From Salinactinospora qingdaonensis (GTDB lineage Bacteria > Actinomycetota > Actinomycetes > Streptosporangiales > Streptosporangiaceae): a stretch of DNA of 64,000 nucleotides. How positions within the stretch are numbered: the stretch's first letter is position 1; every line of letters begins with the position of its first letter. The notes under the pieces were generated by a model that saw nothing but the letters and a program-made list of their open reading frames with translations, had not been told where the DNA came from and did not search any database. The translations under genes were made by a program, and so were the position numbers. The stretch is from positions 225,966 through 289,965 of the forward strand of contig NZ_BAABDD010000005.1 of the NCBI RefSeq assembly GCF_039539445.1. Reading direction: 5' to 3'. This document shows positions 17,516 through 28,228 of this stretch, piece after piece.

Positions 17516-18319
17516 TCACTCCGCCCGCGGCGACGAGGCGTGAGCGTAGCGCCGCACCGGGATGCGGCCCGCGCGACGTGCCCCGCGGCCGGCGCGCACG
17601 GCGTCGCGCATCGCAGCGGCCATAACCGCGGGCTCATGGGCGCGGGTCACCGCGCTGGCCAGCAACACCGCGTCGCAGCCCAGTTCCATGGCCAGCGCCG
17701 CCTCGCTGGCCGTGCCGATGCCGGCATCCAGGATCACCGGAACGCTGGCCTGTTCGACGATCAGCTCGATGTTGTGCGGGTTGCGGATGCCCAGCCCCGA
17801 GCCGATAGGGGCGCCCAACGGCATCACGGCCGCGCACCCCACCTGTTCGAGGCGGCGGGCGAGGATCGGATCGTCGTTGGTGTAGGGCAGCACGACGAAG
17901 CCGTCGTCGACCAGTTGCTCGGCGGCGTCGAGCAGCTCCACCGGGTCGGGCAGCAGCGTCCGCTCGTCGGCGATGACCTCCAGCTTGACCCAGGTGGTCT
18001 CCAGCGCTTCCCGGGCCAGCCGCGCCGTACGCACGGCGTCGGCGGTGGTGAAGCAGCCCGCCGTGTTGGGGAGGGGGCGGATACTGTTGCGCCGCAGGAT
18101 GTCCCAGACCGAGCCGGTGGTGGTGGGGTCGACGCGGCGCATCGCCACGGTCGTCATCTCGGTTCCCGAGGCCTGTAGCGCCGCTTCCAGCGCGTGGTGC
18201 GAGGGGGCGCCGCCGGTTCCCATGATCAGCCGGGAGGTGAACTGCGTTCCGGCGATGACGAGGGGATCGGTCTCGGCTGTGGTCTGCGGCGGTGCGGTAG
18301 TGAAGGGTGCTGTGGTCAA
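17516..18319 (-). CDS. thiG: Thiazole synthase
   Basis: 267 aa TIM-barrel enzyme that builds the thiazole phosphate of thiamine from deoxyxylulose 5-phosphate, dehydroglycine and ThiS-thiocarboxylate. Motifs: RLIMGTGG, EMTTVAMRRVD, LPNTAGCFTTADAVRTARLARE, VKLEVIADE (Schiff-base Lys), GFVVLPYTNDDP, AAVMPLGAPIGSGLGIRNP, PVILDAGIGTASEAALAMELG. The TTG start at 18319 lies 6 nt after GGGAGG, which sits in the last codons of thiS, so the two are translationally coupled. Last gene of thiO-thiS-thiG; no thiamine gene follows. Confidence 0.95.
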   Translation of the reverse strand: MTTAPFTTAPPQTTAETDPLVIAGTQFTSRLIMGTGGAPSHHALEAALQASGTEMTTVAMRRVDPTTTGSVWDILRRNSIRPLPNTAGCFTTADAVRTARLAREALETTWVKLEVIADERTLLPDPVELLDAAEQLVDDGFVVLPYTNDDPILARRLEQVGCAAVMPLGAPIGSGLGIRNPHNIELIVEQASVPVILDAGIGTASEAALAMELGCDAVLLASAVTRAHEPAVMAAAMRDAVRAGRGARRAGRIPVRRYAHASSPRAE

Positions 18320-18321
18320 CG

Positions 18322-18522
18322 TCAGCCTCCCTGAACAGCGGTGAGCACGTCGATACGGTCGTTGTCGGTGACCGCGGTGTGGTTCCAGTCGGCTTTGGGC
18401 ACCACCTCGTCGTTGCGCGCCACCGCCACCCCGCTCGTGGCGGTTGTCAGTGACCGCACGACGTCGGCCACGGTGGTGTCCGGTTCGACGGTGCGGCGCT
18501 CGCCGTTGATGATGACATCCAC
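18322..18522 (-). CDS. thiS: Sulfur carrier protein ThiS
   Basis: 66 aa beta-grasp protein (MDVIINGERR...) ending in Gly-Gly, the residue converted to a thiocarboxylate that donates sulfur to thiazole. It sits 6 nt after thiO and 2 nt before thiG. ThiF, which would activate it, is not in the window. Confidence 0.95.
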   Translation of the reverse strand: MDVIINGERRTVEPDTTVADVVRSLTTATSGVAVARNDEVVPKADWNHTAVTDNDRIDVLTAVQGG

Positions 18523-18528
18523 TGGTTT

Positions 18529-19707
18529 CTAGGCTTCCCTTCCGGTTGGCGCCCACTGCGGTGCGAGACGATTGGCGTGGAATCGTTGGGCGTAGTCGGG
18601 GAGTCGGCCTTGAGCCAGCGCCTCGGCCATAGCGTCACCGGTGGCCGGGGCGCACAGCACGCCGTGACGGAAGTGCCCGACCGCCAGGTGGAGTCCGGCC
18701 ACGGCGGTGGGACCCAACAGCGGCTCGTTGTCGGGAGAGCCGGGCCGTAGTCCCACACAGGTCTCGGTGATCTCCAGTTCGCTGACGCCGGGCACTAGTT
18801 CGTGGCCGTCGCGCAGCAGTTGCCACACCCCTCCCGCCGTCAGTCGGGTGTCGTGGCCGACCTCCTCTTGGGTGCCGCCCAGGATCACCTCGCCGTCGTT
18901 GCGCGCGACGAGGTACACGGGGGTGCCCTTGACCAGCCCGCGTACGGTGCGGGTGACGAGCGGGGCCTCGTGAGGGCCACCGCGCAACCGCAGCAACTGC
19001 CCTTTGACCGGGCGAAGCGCGGGAACGGTGTCGGGTGGCAGGCCGGTGATGCGGGAGGTCCACACGCCTGCCGCCAGTACCACCTGGTCGCCCCGCAGGT
19101 GAGTGCCATCGGCTAACTCCACGCCGTTGACCCGGTCCTCGGGGCCGGTGACCGCACGCACACGCCCTTCCACCACGGTGACTCCCCTGTGGGCGGCGGC
19201 ACTGCGCAGGGCGGCGGTGAGGCGTCGCGGGTCGATGGAGTGGTCGGCGGGGGCGAAGATCCCGCCGCGTACCGAGGGCGCCAGCATGGGCTCCATGCGC
19301 CGGCACTCCCGGCTGGTTAGGCGCTGCACGTCGAGGCCGAGCCGTTCGCGCAGCTCGCGCAGTTCGTTCAAGCTGGCCATGTCGTCGCTGTCGAAGGCGA
19401 CCTGGAGCGTCCCTTCGGTGCGGTAGCCGGGGTCCGTGCCGCTGTCAGCGCGCAGTTCCTCGATGAAGTCCGGGTAGCGGTCGCGCGAGAGGATGCCAAA
19501 GCTCATGAGAGCTTCCTCGCCGAACGTCGCTTCGGTGGCCGGTGTGAGCATACCGGCGGCCACGTCGGAGGCGGCGTTGGCCAAGCCGGGACCCACCAGG
19601 GCCACCCCTAGCCCGCGCTGGGCGGCGCGCCAGGCGGTGACGAGGCCGATGACCCCGTCGCCGGCCACGATGGCGTCGAATGCACGGGGATCGTCGAACG
19701 TGGACAC
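18529..19707 (-). CDS. thiO: Glycine oxidase ThiO
   Basis: 392 aa FAD-dependent DAO-family oxidase. It converts glycine to the imine (dehydroglycine) used by ThiG. FAD-binding N-terminus FDAIVAGDGVIGLVTAWRAAQRG, then GMLTPATEA, RTEGTLQVAF, AAGVWTSRI, the ETCVGLRPGSPDNEPLLGPT block and the C-terminal VGHFRHGVLCAPATG that contacts FAD. The GTG start lies about 11 nt after GGAGGG, which is the 3' strand of the TPP riboswitch, so the ligand can hide the ribosome-binding site. Confidence 0.93.
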   Translation of the reverse strand: MSTFDDPRAFDAIVAGDGVIGLVTAWRAAQRGLGVALVGPGLANAASDVAAGMLTPATEATFGEEALMSFGILSRDRYPDFIEELRADSGTDPGYRTEGTLQVAFDSDDMASLNELRELRERLGLDVQRLTSRECRRMEPMLAPSVRGGIFAPADHSIDPRRLTAALRSAAAHRGVTVVEGRVRAVTGPEDRVNGVELADGTHLRGDQVVLAAGVWTSRITGLPPDTVPALRPVKGQLLRLRGGPHEAPLVTRTVRGLVKGTPVYLVARNDGEVILGGTQEEVGHDTRLTAGGVWQLLRDGHELVPGVSELEITETCVGLRPGSPDNEPLLGPTAVAGLHLAVGHFRHGVLCAPATGDAMAEALAQGRLPDYAQRFHANRLAPQWAPTGREA

Positions 19708-19719
19708 GTGGCCTGTTGC

Positions 19720-19812
19720 CCTCCCTTCGCCGGTATGGTCCGGATCAGGTTCGTGCGGTCGGAGGCCGGCAGCCTCCCTCTCAGCCGGGTCCGCCCGGCT
19801 CCCGCGGGTCCA
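19720..19812 (-). promoter_or_regulatory. TPP (THI-box) riboswitch of thiOSG
   Basis: Read on the minus strand, the region holds both conserved pieces of the TPP aptamer: CTGAGAGGG and GAACCTGATCCGG...CCGGCGAAGGGAG. The GGGAG near its end is the Shine-Dalgarno of thiO, so control is probably at translation initiation, with thiamine pyrophosphate turning thiOSG off. Confidence 0.93.
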
Positions 19813-19994
19813 TGTGCGGTTCTTTCCTCCGAGTCTAGGACCACCGGTCGCGGCGGGGGTGCAGGTGCCCCACTCCTGGGAAGGCCGCCTTCGGCCTACT
19901 GCCGCGGCCCGCTTTTGGCCGCTGTGGCTACGCCAACAGCGATCACGAGGTCAGCCGGGTTTGGGTCCTCCGGGTATGTGGGAAATCGTCTGAC

Positions 19995-20354
19995 GTGACA
20001 CAGATCGACCCTGAGACCGATGCCCTGGTCGGCGAATGGCTGACCCTCCGGGAGGCTGCGAAAGCCCTGGACACCAGCCCGAACCGCGTCAAGCAGTTCA
20101 TTCGCGACCACAAGCTTCTCGGCTTTATCCGCGCCGGTGAACTCTCGATTCCCGCCACCTTCATCCGCGACGGTGAGGTGGTCAAGGGCCTGCCCGGGAC
20201 CCTCACGGTCCTCGCCGACTGCGGCTTCACCGACCAGGAGTCACTGCGCTGGATGTTCACCCCCGATGACACGCTGCCCGGCGCCCCCATCGACGCCATC
20301 CGCGCCGACCGCGGCACGGAGGTGCGCCGCCGCGCTCAGGCGCTGGCGTTTTAG
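19995..20354 (+). CDS. Rv2175c-family DNA-binding protein
   Basis: 119 aa, single winged-helix-like HTH domain (EWLTLREAAKALDTSPNRVKQFIRDHKLLGF, about 15-46) followed by the family-specific C-terminal region (FTDQESLRWMFTPDDTLPG). In M. tuberculosis the homologue is phosphorylated by PknL, which reduces DNA binding. A PknL-like kinase lies 2.7 kb away, beyond the thi genes. GTG start at 19995. Confidence 0.8.
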   Translation: MTQIDPETDALVGEWLTLREAAKALDTSPNRVKQFIRDHKLLGFIRAGELSIPATFIRDGEVVKGLPGTLTVLADCGFTDQESLRWMFTPDDTLPGAPIDAIRADRGTEVRRRAQALAF

Positions 20355-20429
20355 GCCGGACCCCTGGGCTGGGCGGGCGCCGGTGTCTGCCCAGCCGGCG
20401 GCTCGTGAGTGTCCTAGCCGTGGTTAGGG

Positions 20430-20464
20430 TGGTGGTGTGGCCCCCTGCTGGGGGCGCCACCACT
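20430..20464. other. Strong hairpin between the Rv2175c homologue and thiE
   Basis: Nested arms GGTGGTG...CCACCAC and CCCCC/GGGGG give a long stem. It is 76 nt after the upstream gene and 185 nt before thiE, and likely terminates the former. No TPP aptamer is present before thiE. Confidence 0.4.
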
Positions 20465-20648
20465 GTCTCGGTGGGGGCCACCGCGCGCGTGGTCCGGCGG
20501 TGTTCAGCGGGTGGTCGTTGTGGCGAACCGCGCGCCGAGCACCGCCAGTTTCTCAGTGCAAATCCGGGCGCGACCGGGGCCGCGCCCGTGGGGTGAACGT
20601 GCGATCGCTCCCCGCGCCACCGGCCGGGGCCGCCGCGAAAGGTGCAAG

Positions 20649-21290
20649 GTGAGGTTGCGGGAACGTCTGGAGTCGGCCCGGCTCTACCTGTGTACCGACG
20701 CCCGGCGCGAGCAGGGGGATCTGGCCGACTTCCTTGAGGCCGCCCTGTCGGGCGGTGTCGACATTGTCCAGCTGCGCGACAAGACCCTTGAGGCCAGGCA
20801 GGAGTTGGACTGCCTGGAGACCGTGCGCGACGCGTGCCAGCGCCACGGTGCGCTGCTGGCGGTCAATGACCGTGCCGACATCGCGCGAGCCGTTGGGGCC
20901 GATGTGCTGCATCTGGGGCAAAACGACCTCCCGGTGTCCTACGCGCGCGACATCATCGGCGCCGAACCGATAATCGGGCGCTCCAACAACACCCCCGAAC
21001 GCGCCGCGGCCTCGGCGCGTCAAGAAGGCGTCGACTACTTCTGTGTGGGACCCGCGTGGGCCACTCCCACCAAGCCGGGGCGCCCTGCGGCCGGTTTGGA
21101 GCTCGTCGACTACGCCGCCCGCCTGCCGACCAACCGCCCGTGGTTCGCTATCGGTGGGATCGACCTCACCAACCTCGACCAGGTGATGGCGGCCGGGGCG
21201 CGCCGGGTCGTGGTTGTGCGCGCCATCACCGAAGCGGCTGAGCCCCACGAGGCCGCCGCGCAGTTCCAGCGCCGGCTCCGGGCGCAGTGA
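20649..21290 (+). CDS. thiE: Thiamine-phosphate synthase
   Basis: 213 aa TIM-barrel enzyme joining the thiazole and hydroxymethylpyrimidine diphosphate to thiamine phosphate. Motifs: LYLCTDARREQGDL, GGVDIVQLRDKTLEAR, LAVNDRADIARAVGADVLHLGQNDLP, GRSNNTPERAAA, VGPAWATPTKPGRPAAGL, FAIGGIDLTNL. The GTG at 20649 follows GAAAGGTGCAAG; the upstream open frame has no homology. It completes the pathway begun by thiOSG but has its own promoter and no visible riboswitch. Confidence 0.94.
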   Translation: MRLRERLESARLYLCTDARREQGDLADFLEAALSGGVDIVQLRDKTLEARQELDCLETVRDACQRHGALLAVNDRADIARAVGADVLHLGQNDLPVSYARDIIGAEPIIGRSNNTPERAAASARQEGVDYFCVGPAWATPTKPGRPAAGLELVDYAARLPTNRPWFAIGGIDLTNLDQVMAAGARRVVVVRAITEAAEPHEAAAQFQRRLRAQ

Positions 21291-21350
21291 CCGGCTTACT
21301 CGGCTGCTGCCGACGTCTTTTCGTGGCGGTCTCGCCTTGTCCTCCCATTT

Positions 21351-21365
21351 CCTAACGTCGTTAGG
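21351..21365. promoter_or_regulatory. Palindromic operator candidate before the acyl-CoA ligase
   Basis: CCTAACGTCGTTAGG is a perfect inverted repeat, 86 bp before the ATG. Its size and place fit a TetR- or MarR-type repressor of fatty-acid genes; the regulator is unknown. Confidence 0.4.
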
Positions 21366-21451
21366 TGATGGTGACTCGGAGGGTTCTGTACGCGCCACAC
21401 CGGTTGCCCTTAGTCTCATGGCACCAATCACACCGATGAGGGGTGAGGGCC

Positions 21452-23071
<1,620 letters not shown>

Positions 23072-23243
23072 GACTAAAAAGCCCACGCGCCTCCACTCTG
23101 CCGTGGAATCGCGCCTCGCGGGCGGCCTCGGCCGGAGCGCGAGCCTTTCGGTCATAGCCGGCGTCGGCCTCAGCGCGCCGCGGCGGCTGAGCAGACCGTC
23201 CGGGGCCGCTATGTTTTTGTCGGGCGGGGTGGCGAAGTAGTGC

Positions 23244-23741
23244 CGTTCGCTCGTGCCTCGATCGCTTCGCGATCTCGGCAGCCTGAGGGGGCGATGGCTG
23301 GGTGGACAGTGGCGCTGGTGGCCGCTGGGTGAGGAAACACTGCTGTAGCCTGGTCGCGCCCGCGTGGTCGCTTGGGGAGTCTCAGGGTGCTGGTGGCCGC
23401 TGGGTGAGGAAACACTGCTGTAGTCCGGGGCACGACAACGTGTGGCCCCCTTCCGAGACAGCGCCAGGGTGTGGCGGTCACCTTGGGTGTTTCCTCGTTT
23501 CACGGCAGGTAGCGGTCTTCGAAGTGGCAGTGGAGTGCGTGCGCCTGCGTCGGGTGTGGCCCGTTGCCGGGTGAAGAGGGATGGTCGCCCGGATACGGCG
23601 CCAGGGTGCGCCGTATCCCTAGGCATGGTCCATCGCGTCGGTGTCGCGTTTGTGCAGTGGGGTGATGTGTGTGCTCAGCCCCTGGACACAGCCCACCCCT
23701 GGGCTGCCGAGATCGCGAAGCGATCGAGGTACGAGCGATGG
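23244..23741. repeat. Inverted-repeat cassette 1 (units b and c) with CRISPR-like relics
   Basis: Left unit 23244-23294 and right unit 23701-23741 are inverted copies of the interspersed hairpin repeat (core GATCGCTTCGCGATC on the left, GATCGCGAAGCGATC on the right). Inside are two perfect 35-bp direct repeats, 23314-23348 and 23389-23423, starting GCTGGTGGCCGCTGGG and ending AACACTGCTGTAG, separated by 40 bp. About 40 bp beyond the right unit (23783) GCCCGCGCACGGGG resembles the CRISPR core. There is no supportable gene in 23072-23837. Confidence 0.6.
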
Positions 23742-23837
23742 GAAAACTCACGCGCTCTCCTCACCCCCACCGCGCCACAGGCCCGCGCACGGGGTGAGCC
23801 GTGACACGCCCCGCCTCGGTTCGCCCCTCACTCTCTC

Positions 23838-25112
23838 TCACCCTTGCCGGGAGTCGTCGCTTTCCCGGTCGCGTTGCGCCGCCGCGGCCGGACCGTAGGA
23901 GAGATTGCGCAGCAGCGCCTCGGCCGGGCCGCGCCGGTTGGCCCGCTCCAGCGCGTAGGCGCCGAGCACCGTCACCAGCCAGACCCCGATGGCGAACGCG
24001 GCCATGGAAGCACTGGTGAGCGAGCCGCCCAGCCCCAAGCCCCAGGCGGCCAGCACAGGGGCGCAGATCACCGACTGGGCCAGGTAGCACGACAGCGACC
24101 GTTTGCCCACGGCAGCCACCGCCGTGACCGCCACCCCCTGGCGTCCGCGCTTTGCCAACCAGCCGCCGAGGAGGCCGAACAGGGCTACGTAGCCCACCCC
24201 GCCGGCCAGTCCGCTCAGCGAGCGTATGCCCGACAGGGCCGAGCCGGTCACCGCCGAGACGTCGAAGACTCCCACGTGGTACAGCGCCTCGGGCAGGGCG
24301 CACAGCCAGGCCACCGCGACACCGGCCAGCGTCATCCCCCACAGCAGTCGGCGGTGGTGGCCGGGCTCCTCCAGGATGCGGTGACGCGCCGCCCACATCC
24401 CCAGCAGGATGGCGGCCGGGATCACCAGCGCCACGGCTTGCCACAGGGTGAACAGTGGCCACAGCATCGCCCGTTCGGCCACCGCTGCCAAAGCGTCCTC
24501 TTCACCGAATGAACCCGTCAGAAACGACATGTCGGTTGTGGCGGCCTGTCCCTGGGCCGCTTGGGGAACCAGGGCCAAGGCGAGTCCGGCCAGCACGTTC
24601 ACCAGCAGCAGTAGGGCCAGCAGGCCGCTGAGCACACAGGCCCAAACGCCCAGGGTGCGGTTGCCCCGGCGCAGGAACAGCCCGCCCAACACGAGCCCGG
24701 CCAGCCCATAGGCGCCGAGGATGTCGCCGATGAACAGCAGCGCGGCATGGACGAACCCGAAAACCAGCAGCCACAGATTGCGCCGCCGCAGCACGGCACT
24801 GGCAGCCCGGTCGGAAACGCCGGCGGCCCGCTGCCGGTTGAACAGGTGCACCATGCCGTAGCCGAACAGGAAGGCGAACATCGGGAAGACCCGCCCGTCG
24901 ACCGCTGTGATGATCGTGAACTGGGTGATGCGGTCCAGCGTCGAGCCGGTCGTGGGATGAACGTTGATCCCCGTGCTTGGGGCCGCCCACAGGTACCAGA
25001 CGGTGTTGGCCAACGCGATGAGCAGCAACATGAACCCGCGGGCGAGATCGGGGGCGAGCGCGCGTTCCGTGCTCGTCGTCGGCCCGCGCACCGCGGCCTG
25101 CCACGTACTCAA
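23838..25112 (-). CDS. DUF418-domain membrane protein (YeiB-like)
   Basis: 424 aa, about ten membrane helices. The start LARGFMLLLIALANTVWYLW and FPMFAFLFGYGMVHLFNRQ match the YeiB/DUF418 N-terminal half, and SLSCYLAQSVICAPVLAAWGLGLG matches the DUF418 core. TTG 25112 follows GGGAGGAG by 7 nt; the longer frame to 25184 lacks such support. The function of the family is unproven, with acyl or small-molecule transfer across the membrane suspected. It is alone on this strand. The gap 25113-25428 shows nothing recognisable. Confidence 0.8.
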   Translation of the reverse strand: MSTWQAAVRGPTTSTERALAPDLARGFMLLLIALANTVWYLWAAPSTGINVHPTTGSTLDRITQFTIITAVDGRVFPMFAFLFGYGMVHLFNRQRAAGVSDRAASAVLRRRNLWLLVFGFVHAALLFIGDILGAYGLAGLVLGGLFLRRGNRTLGVWACVLSGLLALLLLVNVLAGLALALVPQAAQGQAATTDMSFLTGSFGEEDALAAVAERAMLWPLFTLWQAVALVIPAAILLGMWAARHRILEEPGHHRRLLWGMTLAGVAVAWLCALPEALYHVGVFDVSAVTGSALSGIRSLSGLAGGVGYVALFGLLGGWLAKRGRQGVAVTAVAAVGKRSLSCYLAQSVICAPVLAAWGLGLGGSLTSASMAAFAIGVWLVTVLGAYALERANRRGPAEALLRNLSYGPAAAAQRDRESDDSRQG

Positions 25113-25428
25113 TAGGGGTCTCCTCCCTGTCACATGCTCCCTGCGGGAGCAGCGTGCACGTATCCGATGCTGTGTCTCATCCACTGCCGAGAGAGACGCA
25201 GTTCCCTAGGTGGGACGCTATGTGTGATTACTGAGGCGTAAAGGTCGAGCTACGGAACAGTGTTTTTCTGGTGCATCGAGGAGACGGGAGGGGCCCTCAG
25301 GGGGCGATTGCGGCCGGCCGGCGGTCACTGCTTTTCCGTCCAAAAGCAGTTACTCAACGTATTCATTTCTGGTGGGGGCGGGACGAGTTGGGGACCGTCT
25401 GCCGTGCCGTGGGTCCTGTGAGGAGGTG

Positions 25429-26544
25429 TCAGTACTTGCGCGACGTCGCTGCGACGATGAGGTCGGCCAGCGCGGCACGCGCCTCCTCGGCCACGGCGCC
25501 GTTGTCCAGCGCCGTCGTAGCCTGCTCCACATAGTCGTCGACGTGGCGCTCACAGGTGCGCAGCGCGCCACTGTCGACGATGACCTCGCGCATCCACGCC
25601 ACCGTTTCGGCGTTTAGGTCGGCGCGTCCCAGGTGGCGGCGGAACTCGGCGGCGTCGGCCGGATCGGCCCGGCGCAACGTTTCGGCCACGAGGACGGTGC
25701 GCTTGCCTTCGCGCAGGTCGTCCCCTGCGGGCTTGCCGGTGTGCGAGGGGTCGCCGAAGACCCCGAGGATGTCGTCGCGCAACTGGAACGCGATGCCCAG
25801 CGGCTGGCCGTAGGCCGTGTAGATCGGCGCCAGATCGTCGTGGCGCCCCGCCAGCGCCGCCCCCATGTGCAGCGGCCGTTCAATCGTGTACTTGGCGGAC
25901 TTGTAGTGCATGACCCGCAGGGCCGCCGCCACGGTGACGGGTTGCTCACCGGTGCCGGTGGCCTCTCCCGCCACGGCGGTGGCCTCGCCGCGCGCCTGCC
26001 CCACGAGGTCGAGGTACTGGCCGGCCATCACCTCGGTACGCATCAGGTCGAAGGGACCCCGGCCCGCCCGAAGCGCCTCGTCGGTCAGCCCGCTGCGCTG
26101 GTACATCTCGTCGCACCAGGACAGGCACAGGTCGCCGAGCAGGATCGCCGCGCCTCGCCCGAACGCCCCTGCGTCGCCGCCCCACCCCGCCGCCGTGTGC
26201 ACCCCGGCGAGCCGCCGGTGCGTGGCCGGTGCCCCGCGGCGGGTGTCGCTGTTGTCGATGACGTCGTCGTGGATGAGGGCGCAGGCTTGCAGCAATTCCA
26301 ATGAGGCCGCCGCGGCGTAGATCTCGGGAACGTCGTGGCCCCCGGCCCCGCGCCAGCCCCAGTAGCAAAACGCCGGCCGTAGGCGTTTGCCTCCCGCCAG
26401 CATCTCGTCGAGGGCGTCGACCACGGGCGTCAGTTCCGGGCCGATCTCGCCCAGCCGCGCGCGCTGGTGCCGGGCGAACGCTGCGAGTTCGGCGTCCACG
26501 GCGGGCTTGACGAAGGACACGGGGGACAGGTGCGAGGAGTTCAT
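25429..26544 (-). CDS. Polyprenyl (geranylgeranyl/farnesyl) diphosphate synthase
   Basis: 371 aa all-alpha isoprenyl diphosphate synthase. First Asp-rich motif LIHDDVIDNSDTRRG, second motif QLRDDILGVFGD, plus GGKRLRPAFCYWGW and the linker KPAGDDLREGKRT. It elongates allylic diphosphates with IPP; chain length (C15-C20 or longer) cannot be settled. ATG 26544 follows AAGGA by 6 nt. There is no terpene or carotenoid gene beside it, so it may serve general prenyl supply. It is divergent from metF. Confidence 0.9.
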   Translation of the reverse strand: MNSSHLSPVSFVKPAVDAELAAFARHQRARLGEIGPELTPVVDALDEMLAGGKRLRPAFCYWGWRGAGGHDVPEIYAAAASLELLQACALIHDDVIDNSDTRRGAPATHRRLAGVHTAAGWGGDAGAFGRGAAILLGDLCLSWCDEMYQRSGLTDEALRAGRGPFDLMRTEVMAGQYLDLVGQARGEATAVAGEATGTGEQPVTVAAALRVMHYKSAKYTIERPLHMGAALAGRHDDLAPIYTAYGQPLGIAFQLRDDILGVFGDPSHTGKPAGDDLREGKRTVLVAETLRRADPADAAEFRRHLGRADLNAETVAWMREVIVDSGALRTCERHVDDYVEQATTALDNGAVAEEARAALADLIVAATSRKY

Positions 26545-27286
26545 TGGTTTTCCTTCACGGCGCCACCGGCTGTCGGGCCGGGGATGAAACGGACTGCTGC
26601 GCAAGCAGAGTCGGCGACGGGCGGTTGCCGCCGGCACAATCGCCCACTGCACCACAGCCCGCATGTCGGTTCGGAGTAAAAGTTCGGGGCGCGGCAGAGG
26701 CCGGCGTGGTGACCGGAGTGAGAACCGCGTCCGGTCCGGCCTGGCGCCGGGCTGCCAGGATGGCAGTTCGGCGCTTTGGCTTGGCCGGGAGATCGACAGG
26801 CGGCACGCCACCCCCGGTTGGTCGGGGCGGCTGTCGTCGACGAAGCGGAAAGCTCACCCCGCAAGGGGTGAATCCCCGTTCCTTGCCTGGGGGAGAACTC
26901 ACGTGCGTTCGTGGCCTCTGGTCCCGAGCCATGGCGCGGGCCAGACGCCGGCCTCCCTACTATCGCCGTTGCGTGACGGGAAACGTGCCTGGTGTGATCC
27001 AGCGGTGTCCCTTCCGGTTGTGCGATTCCACACAGCTTGCCTACCGGGTCCACGCAACGGTGGGCGCCGGCCGCGAAGCCCTGGGACGCCCCAGCTCGCC
27101 CGGCGTTTAGTGCGCGCGGGGGAGGGCGCAGTGGCGGTTCTTGGTGGCCTCTGGGCCCGAAATCGTGCCAAGAGACCGAAATAGCAGGTTATCGGGTATT
27201 TTCGCGCTTCTCGGTATGGGCCGCCGCACTACTGATGACCGGGGGGTCCATAGCCGAATGCAGGAATGGGCCCTAAGGTAAGAGGC
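26545..27286. other. 742-bp intergenic region, no gene seen
   Basis: Between the polyprenyl synthase and metF. Open frames here show biased, unrelated composition and no domain. A small hairpin CACCCC-GCAA-GGGGTG at about 26865 is the only distinct structure; it slightly resembles IS605-type subterminal hairpins. I see no SAM or cobalamin riboswitch before metF. Confidence 0.4.
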
Positions 27287-28228
27287 ATGCTTGGGTCACC
27301 GTCAACGTCATCAGCCGACGAGCCGTACGCCCCTGTCACACGGCCACGGCACATCCGGGAGTTGCTCGCTGAAGGTAAACCGACGTTCTCTTTCGAGTTC
27401 TTCCCTCCGAAAACACCGGAGGGAGAGCGCAAGCTGTGGCGGGTCATCCGCCAACTTGAGGCGCTCCGGCCATCCTTCATCTCCGTCACCTACGGAGCTG
27501 GAGGCGGCACCCGCGACCGCACAGTCGCCATTACCGAAGGCGTGGCCACCGACACCACGCTGCTGCCGGTCGCCCACATGACGGCCGTCAATCACTCCGT
27601 TCAGGAACTGCGTCACCTCATCGGCCGGTTCGCCGATGTCGGCGTGTCCAATCTGCTCGCCCTGCGCGGCGACCCGCCCGGCGATCCGCTGGGGGAGTGG
27701 GTCAAGCACCCCGAGGGTCTGGAGTACGCCGACGAACTCGTCCGGCTCATCAAGGAGAGCGGCGACTTCTGCGTGGGAGTTGCGGCGTTCCCCTACAAGC
27801 ACCCCCGCTCGGTCGACGTCGACACCGATGTCAAGTACTTCGTCCGTAAGTGCCAAGCCGGCGCCGACTACGCCATCACCCAGATGTTCTTCGACGCTGA
27901 GGACTATCTGCGGCTGCGCGACCGGGTCGCCGCCAAGGGCTGTGATGTGCCGATCATCCCGGAGATCATGCCGGTGACGAACATGCGCACCATCGAGCGT
28001 TCCGAACAGCTCTCCGGCGCCCCCTTCCCGCCGGCTCTGGCCGCGGAGTTCGAAAAGGTCTCCGACGACCCCGAGGCCGTGCGTCAACTGGGGATCGACC
28101 AGGCCACGCGGCTGTGTGAACGGCTGCTCAACGAAGGCGCACCCGGCATCCACTTCATTACCTTCAACCAGTCCACCGCCACCCGCGAGATCTATCAGCG
28201 GGTCGCCGGCGCCCGCGTTCCCGCCTGA
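27287..28228 (+). CDS. metF: Methylenetetrahydrofolate reductase
   Basis: 313 aa FAD TIM barrel reducing 5,10-methylene-THF to 5-methyl-THF for methionine synthesis. Motifs: FSFEFFPPKTPEGE, SVTYGAGGGTRDRT, LLPVAHMTAVNH, SNLLALRGDPP, GVAAFPYKHP, GADYAITQMFFDAEDY, PIIPEIMPVTNMRT and the C-terminal GIHFITFN. ATG 27287 follows AAGGTAAGAGG; an ATG 21 nt upstream is possible. Its last 65 bp overlap the end of the convergent acetyltransferase gene. Confidence 0.95.
   Translation: MLGSPSTSSADEPYAPVTRPRHIRELLAEGKPTFSFEFFPPKTPEGERKLWRVIRQLEALRPSFISVTYGAGGGTRDRTVAITEGVATDTTLLPVAHMTAVNHSVQELRHLIGRFADVGVSNLLALRGDPPGDPLGEWVKHPEGLEYADELVRLIKESGDFCVGVAAFPYKHPRSVDVDTDVKYFVRKCQAGADYAITQMFFDAEDYLRLRDRVAAKGCDVPIIPEIMPVTNMRTIERSEQLSGAPFPPALAAEFEKVSDDPEAVRQLGIDQATRLCERLLNEGAPGIHFITFNQSTATREIYQRVAGARVPA

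Noticed and set aside
20355..20648. Second TPP riboswitch before thiE
   Set aside because: Neither CTGAGA nor the GAACCTGATC-type block is present.
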